64,000 nt of DNA from Acidobacteriota bacterium (GTDB taxonomy: Bacteria > Acidobacteriota > Blastocatellia > HR10): NCBI GenBank assembly GCA_030550025.1, contig JAUQQC010000002.1, forward strand, positions 1,625 through 65,624, given 5' to 3'. The notes under the pieces are model-generated. The model was not told where the DNA came from. It saw nothing but the letters and a program-made list of their open reading frames with translations, and searched no databases. The position numbers were made by a program, and so were the translations under genes. Below, piece by piece: positions 59,326 to 64,000 of this stretch (the first letter of the stretch is position 1; every line of letters begins with the position of its first letter).

Positions 59326-59951
59326 TTTGATCCTCCTTTCCGAAAAGGGCGCTTCAATTGCCACTCCCGCAAGATCACGCGGCAGGTGCAGAAGCGCCCG
59401 AGTTGACACACAGCGATCCGATCCGCCGTGAAGGAGAAGGGGGCGATCGGTTCGGTCACGATGCCCTTGCCGAGCGTGATATGCGGGAAGTAGTGCCGTC
59501 CGGAAGCTCGCGCGCGATAGTTCCGGACCCATTCGAGGTCGCGCGGTCGGGGTGGCTCATCACCATTGGCGAAAGCCTCGGCCGGCCCGTCTCCTTCATC
59601 AAACGGCGCGAGGGCTTCCATGAGACGCTCGTGCAACCGCTGGAGCTCCGGATGCGGCGCGATGACAAATTGCGCGGTCTCACCTCGCGTCTCGACGTGG
59701 GAGACCGTGAGCGTCAAGGGGAGGAAATCGCCGAGGACGACCTCCACGGCGGCGAAGATGTCCGGGAGGCTCGCTCGCTGGACGAATTGCTGAACGAGCG
59801 TGATGTGTGGCAGATGCGTCTCATCAAAGCGAAATCCCTTCGGGCTTTGTTCCCAAAGCGTCGCGTTCACCGCGAGGGCGCGAGCCTGAGCCTGCTCCGG
59901 GAGCAAGAACGCGACATCAATGGCGATGAGTGGCGCTTCCATGGGCGTCAT
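59283..59951 (-). CDS. thpR: RNA 2',3'-cyclic phosphodiesterase / LigT family
   Basis: About 222 residues from ATG 59951 (ATG 59942 also fits). Two HxT motifs that form the active site, LPHITLVQQF and FPHITLGKGI, in the typical bilobal arrangement; AFLLPEQAQARALA at the N-terminus. Members open 2',3'-cyclic phosphate ends of RNA and may ligate tRNA halves. The C-terminal part ends in a basic tail overlapping the BsuPI gene. The next feature upstream is tRNA-Leu, only 34 bp away. Confidence 0.88.
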   Translation of the reverse strand: MTPMEAPLIAIDVAFLLPEQAQARALAVNATLWEQSPKGFRFDETHLPHITLVQQFVQRASLPDIFAAVEVVLGDFLPLTLTVSHVETRGETAQFVIAPHPELQRLHERLMEALAPFDEGDGPAEAFANGDEPPRPRDLEWVRNYRARASGRHYFPHITLGKGIVTEPIAPFSFTADRIAVCQLGRFCTCRVILREWQLKRPFRKGGSKCSDARRSSPWRRS

Positions 59952-59985
59952 CCGGTTCCAGGGGAGGGGGCGATTAAGACTCGCT

Positions 59986-60073
59986 TGGTGGGGATGAGAG
60001 GACTCGAACCTCCACGGACGCAATGTCCACAGCGTCCTGAGCGCTGCGCGTCTGCCAATTCCGCCACATCCCC
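59986..60073 (-). tRNA. tRNA-Leu (anticodon CAG)
   Basis: On the minus strand the acceptor GGGGATG (60067-60073) pairs with CATCCCC (59990-59996). The anticodon stem CAGCG/CGCTG encloses CTCAGGA, giving anticodon CAG. A long variable arm typical of tRNA-Leu is present, and CCA is encoded at the 3' end (59986-59988). Confidence 0.94.
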
Positions 60074-60178
60074 ACCCAACTGCTTCATAGTTTAGTGAGC
60101 GAGCCCGAGGACGTCAAGCTAGGAAGAAAGGGACCTCGGTGGGGGAGAGGGATCGCTAAGGCCGGAGGGAAAGGGCAC

Positions 60179-60203
60179 GGGGGCGACCCTGGGGATCGCC
60201 CCC
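60179..60203 (-). terminator. Strong hairpin after the second Oar-like receptor gene
   Basis: GGGGGCGA (60179-60186) and TCGCCCCC (60196-60203) are perfect 8-bp GC-rich arms with a 9-nt loop, 10 bp beyond the stop of the receptor gene (60213). No T-run follows on the minus strand, so efficiency is uncertain. The gap 60074-60178 shows nothing else. Confidence 0.5.
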
Positions 60204-60212
60204 GTTGTCCCT

Positions 60213-63200
60213 TCACCAATTGATACGCGCGCCGAATTGCACAATCCGTGGATCGTACGCGCCGTTATGGCCGCTGATGCGACCGAAGTTGACGCTGTTG
60301 ATGTCGGTCGTCGGCGCGCCGAAACTCACGGCGTTGAAGAGATTGAAGAACTCAGCTCGGAACTCAAAGGTCATCGCCTCGGTGATCCGAACGCGCTTGA
60401 GCAAGTTGAAGTCGAAGCGCCAATAGCCGGGCGTGTTCAAGATGCCGAACCCGAGCGAGCCCAACCGTCCGGGCTGCGGGTTGGCGAAGATGCTCGATGA
60501 GGCACGCCCATCGGGCCCAATCAGCGAGGGATCGAAGTAGAAGACGCCGGAGCCCGTCTTGCGCACTCGGGTGAGCTTCTTCAAATCTTCCGCCGTCATC
60601 CCGATGAGGTCTACGGTGTTGCCGCCCGAACGCCCCACGCGATTGATCGTCCCACGCCCGGAGAAGATCGAGAGCGGTTGTCCCGTATAGGCGATGAAGA
60701 TCCCACTCATCTGCCAGTTGCCGAAGAGTTTGTCCACCCATCCGCTTGTGTTCAGGAAGCGCTTGCCCGAGCCAAAGGGTAGCTCGTAGATGAAGTAGGC
60801 GTTGACCCGGTGCCGCGTATCGAAGCTCGCGCGTCCATACTCGTAGCGCGGATCGCGCAGGGTGATGAACGCCGCGAAGTTCGTGCTCGATCCTCCGAAG
60901 TCCGTGAGCGCTTTGCCAAAGGTGTAGTTGGCGTTGAACTGCAATCCCTGCGAGAAGCGCCGACGGACCTCCACCTGCAGCGAGTGGTAGTTGGACGAGG
61001 AGCCGTTGGTGATCAGGTCCGAGAAGAACGCTTCGGGATTGACGACGAAGAAGTTGATCGGGAGATTGCCCCGTGGGCCGGTCAGGGCATTCAGGAAATT
61101 CAGGAAGAGTTGACTGGCCAGCTCTCCCGCTTCATTCTGGTCTAGCCGCAGGATGAAGGTCGAGTTGCCGAAGCCCGAGGAGAGTGGCAGCCCAGCAAAC
61201 AGCGTCTCGAAGATCGGCAGCGGGACCTGCCCGGGCAATCCCTGATTATCAAACCGAGCCCCGCGTCCCTGGGCCCGACTGATCGCCAGGTTCCGTTGGG
61301 CGTTCAGGAACTCTTGCAGGAAGCCGTTCTCGAAGATGTTCGTCTCGTTGAGGTCAATGCCGCGCCAGAGCTTCACCCCGCGATTACCGACGTAGCTGAT
61401 CTCCAGGGCCAGATTGGGTGTCAGCTCGCGTCCGTAGCTGAGCGACCACGTTTGCACGTAGGGTGTGCGCAGGTTCTCGGCGAAACCAAAGATACCGCTG
61501 GTCCGACTCGTGCGGAAGTTCTCGAGTTGCGGGATCGGTACCTGGAACGTCGGTACGGTCGGTTTCGGCCATCCGTTGCGCAGCGAGGTGAAGTTCGCCC
61601 CGCCCTGAATCCCTTGCGCAGCCGTCGTCAGCGAGATCGTCTTGGTGAACCCCTGGTTGCTTCCCAGGGCATTCGTGATCACGCTCACGCTCTCGAGCGA
61701 GTAGGCGATCGAGTACCCCCCTCGGATGACGCCCTTGCCCGGTCCTCCGAAGAAGATGCGGGTGAACCAATTCCGGCTCTGCGGCGACCAGGCCAGGCCA
61801 AAACTCGGTGCGAAGTTGTTCAAGTCTTCGTTGAAGAATTTCCGCCCGTTGGAGGAACTCGCCAGATCGAGCATCACCGGGGATCCGGTCATCACGCCGG
61901 GCCGGAAGAGGTTCCCCTTGCCAGAGATGCCGAAGTATGCCGCTTCACCCCCGACGGGCTGCAGCGCCAGCCGGTTCAACTGATCCGGCACGGTCATGTA
62001 CTCGTATCGGATGCCGTAGTTGAGCGTCAGATTCGGGCGCGCGCGCCAGGAATCGGAGAAGTAGAAGCCCCAATACCGCTGCCGAATCTGATTGCGGAAG
62101 AACTCGCCCTCGACGAAGCCCGACTTCGGGTCCTTCACGTTGAACGTCTGCGAGACGCCGGCGATCTGCCCGATGAGGATCGCATAGACGTTTTGCGCCA
62201 GGGAGCGCGTCGCCGTCGTGCTCGCCGGGAAGGCCGCCGTCGGCAAGGGCGAGGGATTCGCCGTGCCGAAGCCAATCGTGAGCGTGGGGATCGTCCCGGT
62301 CGTATTCGTCGTCTGATTCCCGACAATCGAGCGGAAGTCGCCACCAAAGCGAAGCGTGTGTCGCCCACGAATCCAGGCGAAATTGTCGAGCCACTGGAAG
62401 TTCGACGTGTTGCGCCCGCTGGTGATCCCGATCAGATGCGGATCGGTGATCGTGGGGAAATCCAGCCAGTAGAACTTCCCCCCCAACTCGAAAGCGTCGA
62501 ATTCGCGGCCGAAGATGACCGGAGCGCGCTGGAATCCAAATCGCGCTTCGTTCACCTTATTGGGGCCGAACGTCGAGCGCACCGCGAACGAGCCGGTCGA
62601 GCGCCAGGAATCTTGAAACCCGCCCTTCATGCCGGGGAACATCGGCTCGAAGCCGTTGAGCGTGTCGTTATCCGTGTCGAAGCGAACGAGGTGATAGATC
62701 GCTTCGGCCGTGTGCGTATCGTTGATGCGCCAATCCACGCGCCAGCTCGGTCGGATGACGCGGCTGAACGTCGGGACGTTCCATCGGAATCCGCCCGTGA
62801 CCAGCCCGTCTCCAATCTGGAAGTTATTCGGCAGCGGATACCGCTCGTTGATGATCCGCATGATGAAGGGGTCCGGCCCGATGCCGCCCGCTTGGAAGAG
62901 ATCCACCGTCCGAATCTGTCCGCTCGTGTCGCGATACCGGAAGATCCCCTGCCGCGCTTCGGCCGTCAGCACCGTGCGGTTTCGCGTGACTTCGCTCGCT
63001 GAGGTCGTGATGTCAAGCGAGGTGAACATGAAGATCTTGTTCTTGACGATGGGGAAGCTGGCGCGTCCGCCGAATTGATTGCGAATGAGCTTCTCACGCG
63101 GCGTGCCCGTCAGGTTGTTGAAGAACGAATTCGCATTCAGGACCGTGTTCCGGTGGAACTCGAAGAGGCTGCCGTGGAACTCGTTGCTGCCGCTCGGCGT

Positions 63201-63914
63201 CACCAGGCGGATGAAGACGGCACCGCTTCCGGTCGCCGAGGCATCCGTCGTGCTCGTCGTGATGGTGAACTGCTCGACGTTCTCCACTGTCGGCGAAGAG
63301 ATGATGAAGAATCCGTCGCCCGAGCGGAGGAAGTTATCCTGTACATTGATCCCATCCTGCGTGATGTTGATGACCGATTGGCGCAGGCCATTGATTCGCG
63401 ACGCCCGCTCGCCACCCGAGGTCGTGACCCCAGCCGCCAGTGTCGCCAGCGTGATGGGGTTGCGGGCGACCAACGGCATGTCCAAGATCGGACGCCGACT
63501 GATAACCGTCGTCAGCTCTTGGCTAGTCTTGCTGATCACTTCCTCGCCGGTCGAAGTGACGGTGACTTCTTCCACAACTCCTCCTACTTCCAGTTTGACA
63601 TCCACCGAAGCGTAAACGGCCACGTCCACGCGAATGTTCTCGCGCACGAACTTCTTGAATCCCGGAGCCTCAACCGTCAACGTGTAGGTGCCGACTGGAA
63701 GGACCGGGAAGATGAACACACCTTGGGCATTGGTTTGCGTCGTCCACTTGGCGTTGGTGCCCGTGTTAACCACTTCCACCTTCACCCCAGGCAGATACGC
63801 GCCCTGTGGGTCTTGCACGGTTCCATCCAATCGCCCCGTATTGGCCTGTCCCCAAACGGTGGGGAAGAGCCCGAGCAGAAGAAGGAGCAAAATCACCGAA
63901 AGTCGTCTCAGCAT
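60213..63914 (-). CDS. Oar-like TonB-dependent outer-membrane receptor
   Basis: 1,233 residues. Signal peptide SVILLLLLLGLFPTVWGQ, carboxypeptidase-regulatory-like domain (about 24-110: LDGTVQDPQGAYLPGVKV and LPVGTYTLTVEAPGFKKFV), plug region with NGLRQSVINITQDGINVQDN and IRLVTPSGSNEFHGSLFEF, then a long beta-barrel ending VQFGARINW with the aromatic C-terminal residue. Larger than the receptor at 20.4 kb and not closely similar in the barrel. Preceded by a sigma-54-type promoter and a hairpin that encloses its own Shine-Dalgarno. Its substrate is not known. Confidence 0.9.
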   Translation of the reverse strand: MLRRLSVILLLLLLGLFPTVWGQANTGRLDGTVQDPQGAYLPGVKVEVVNTGTNAKWTTQTNAQGVFIFPVLPVGTYTLTVEAPGFKKFVRENIRVDVAVYASVDVKLEVGGVVEEVTVTSTGEEVISKTSQELTTVISRRPILDMPLVARNPITLATLAAGVTTSGGERASRINGLRQSVINITQDGINVQDNFLRSGDGFFIISSPTVENVEQFTITTSTTDASATGSGAVFIRLVTPSGSNEFHGSLFEFHRNTVLNANSFFNNLTGTPREKLIRNQFGGRASFPIVKNKIFMFTSLDITTSASEVTRNRTVLTAEARQGIFRYRDTSGQIRTVDLFQAGGIGPDPFIMRIINERYPLPNNFQIGDGLVTGGFRWNVPTFSRVIRPSWRVDWRINDTHTAEAIYHLVRFDTDNDTLNGFEPMFPGMKGGFQDSWRSTGSFAVRSTFGPNKVNEARFGFQRAPVIFGREFDAFELGGKFYWLDFPTITDPHLIGITSGRNTSNFQWLDNFAWIRGRHTLRFGGDFRSIVGNQTTNTTGTIPTLTIGFGTANPSPLPTAAFPASTTATRSLAQNVYAILIGQIAGVSQTFNVKDPKSGFVEGEFFRNQIRQRYWGFYFSDSWRARPNLTLNYGIRYEYMTVPDQLNRLALQPVGGEAAYFGISGKGNLFRPGVMTGSPVMLDLASSSNGRKFFNEDLNNFAPSFGLAWSPQSRNWFTRIFFGGPGKGVIRGGYSIAYSLESVSVITNALGSNQGFTKTISLTTAAQGIQGGANFTSLRNGWPKPTVPTFQVPIPQLENFRTSRTSGIFGFAENLRTPYVQTWSLSYGRELTPNLALEISYVGNRGVKLWRGIDLNETNIFENGFLQEFLNAQRNLAISRAQGRGARFDNQGLPGQVPLPIFETLFAGLPLSSGFGNSTFILRLDQNEAGELASQLFLNFLNALTGPRGNLPINFFVVNPEAFFSDLITNGSSSNYHSLQVEVRRRFSQGLQFNANYTFGKALTDFGGSSTNFAAFITLRDPRYEYGRASFDTRHRVNAYFIYELPFGSGKRFLNTSGWVDKLFGNWQMSGIFIAYTGQPLSIFSGRGTINRVGRSGGNTVDLIGMTAEDLKKLTRVRKTGSGVFYFDPSLIGPDGRASSSIFANPQPGRLGSLGFGILNTPGYWRFDFNLLKRVRITEAMTFEFRAEFFNLFNAVSFGAPTTDINSVNFGRISGHNGAYDPRIVQFGARINW

Positions 63915-63931
63915 ACTGAGCCCCCCTCAGT
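63915..63931 (-). promoter_or_regulatory. Hairpin sequestering the receptor Shine-Dalgarno
   Basis: On the minus strand ACTGAG-GGGGG-CTCAGT is a perfect 6-bp stem with the ribosome-binding G-run in its loop, abutting the ATG at 63914. Such a structure could limit translation initiation. Confidence 0.45.
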
Positions 63932-63964
63932 TTGGTTTTCACCACTTCTTCCGTTCTTTTTGTA

Positions 63965-63980
63965 AGCAAATTCCATGCCA
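63965..63980 (-). promoter_or_regulatory. Sigma-54 promoter (-24/-12) of the Oar-like receptor gene
   Basis: On the minus strand TGGCAT (63975-63980) and TTGCT (63965-63969) have GG and GC separated by exactly 10 bp, matching the TGGCAC-N5-TTGCT consensus with one core mismatch. The expected start is near 63954, about 40 nt before the ATG. The window also encodes a sigma-54 activator with an intact GAFTGA loop. Confidence 0.6.
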
Positions 63981-64000
63981 CGACTCGCTGAGAAGCTTGG

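Noticed and set aside
61296-63002. 568-codon open frame opposite the second receptor gene
   Set aside because: Shadow of the receptor codon pattern (Arg/Glu-rich, no domains).

Overview
The window looks like chromosomal DNA of a free-living, probably thermophilic member of the Acidobacteriota. The evidence is indirect. Two very large outer-membrane receptors carry an N-terminal carboxypeptidase-regulatory-like domain, the Oar-like class that is expanded in acidobacteria. Coding is GC-rich and tightly packed with many ATGA/TGATG overlaps. Isoprenoid synthesis uses the MEP pathway (ispE), and there is a BamD-type envelope lipoprotein. Thermophily is suggested by an S-adenosylmethionine decarboxylase gene overlapping a branched-polyamine synthase (BpsA family). 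Species and even class are inference; no rRNA gene is present.

Layout. 1-6.75 kb: the 3' part of a giant secreted CARDB/PKD/BACON protein, a decayed IS630-family element (1,196 bp, TA-flanked), and a 5'-less secreted-protein fragment. 6.9-11.05 kb (minus): a secreted matrixin-like metalloprotease with repeated PPC domains, preceded by a small exported protein. 11.26-20.28 kb (plus): membrane and TPR proteins, a CAP-domain protein, ispE, tRNA-Gln, prs, rplY, pth, rpsF, rpsR, rplI. 20.4-23.4 kb (minus): first Oar-like receptor. 23.5-28.7 kb (plus): an NtrY/NtrX-like sensor and sigma-54 activator pair, then a TPR lipoprotein-like exported protein. 28.7-35.8 kb (minus): an aldo/keto reductase and a complete SUF operon (rrf2-sufB-C-D-S-U-T). 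35.98-49.3 kb (plus): sir2, larC, metG, tatD, an EEP nuclease, a PASTA protein, rpe, bamD, valS, nadC and two thioredoxin-fold proteins. 49.5-50.95 kb (minus): bpsA and speH. 51.1-56.8 kb (plus): a five-gene zinc-ribbon/FHA signalling operon. 56.7-60.1 kb: SAM hydroxide adenosyltransferase, an IscS-type cysteine desulfurase, a BsuPI-domain protein, an RNA 2',3'-cyclic phosphodiesterase and tRNA-Leu. 60.2-63.9 kb (minus): second Oar-like receptor with a sigma-54-type promoter.

The most unusual locus is the 51.1-56.8 kb operon. Five consecutive, nearly touching genes encode (1) a zinc-ribbon/FHA adaptor, (2) a zinc-ribbon Ser/Thr kinase with a C-terminal zinc ribbon and FHA domain, (3) a zinc-ribbon RDD membrane protein, (4) an FHA-GAF-PP2C (SpoIIE-type) phosphatase, and (5) a PrsW-type intramembrane protease fused to zinc ribbons and FHA. 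All the parts of a phosphorylation-readout-dephosphorylation circuit feeding a membrane protease are present. I do not recognise it as a described system. Its promoter lies back to back with that of speH, whose roughly 110-nt leader contains two perfect hairpins and a misplaced, perfect anti-Shine-Dalgarno complement.

The rest is mostly translation, cofactor and envelope housekeeping. Regulatory signals read from the sequence (sigma-54 boxes, a Rrf2-type operator, a valS leader terminator, several apparently leaderless starts) are motif-level calls and should be treated as hypotheses. No CRISPR array, prophage or rRNA operon was seen. No gene-free stretch exceeds about 300 bp apart from the IS element.
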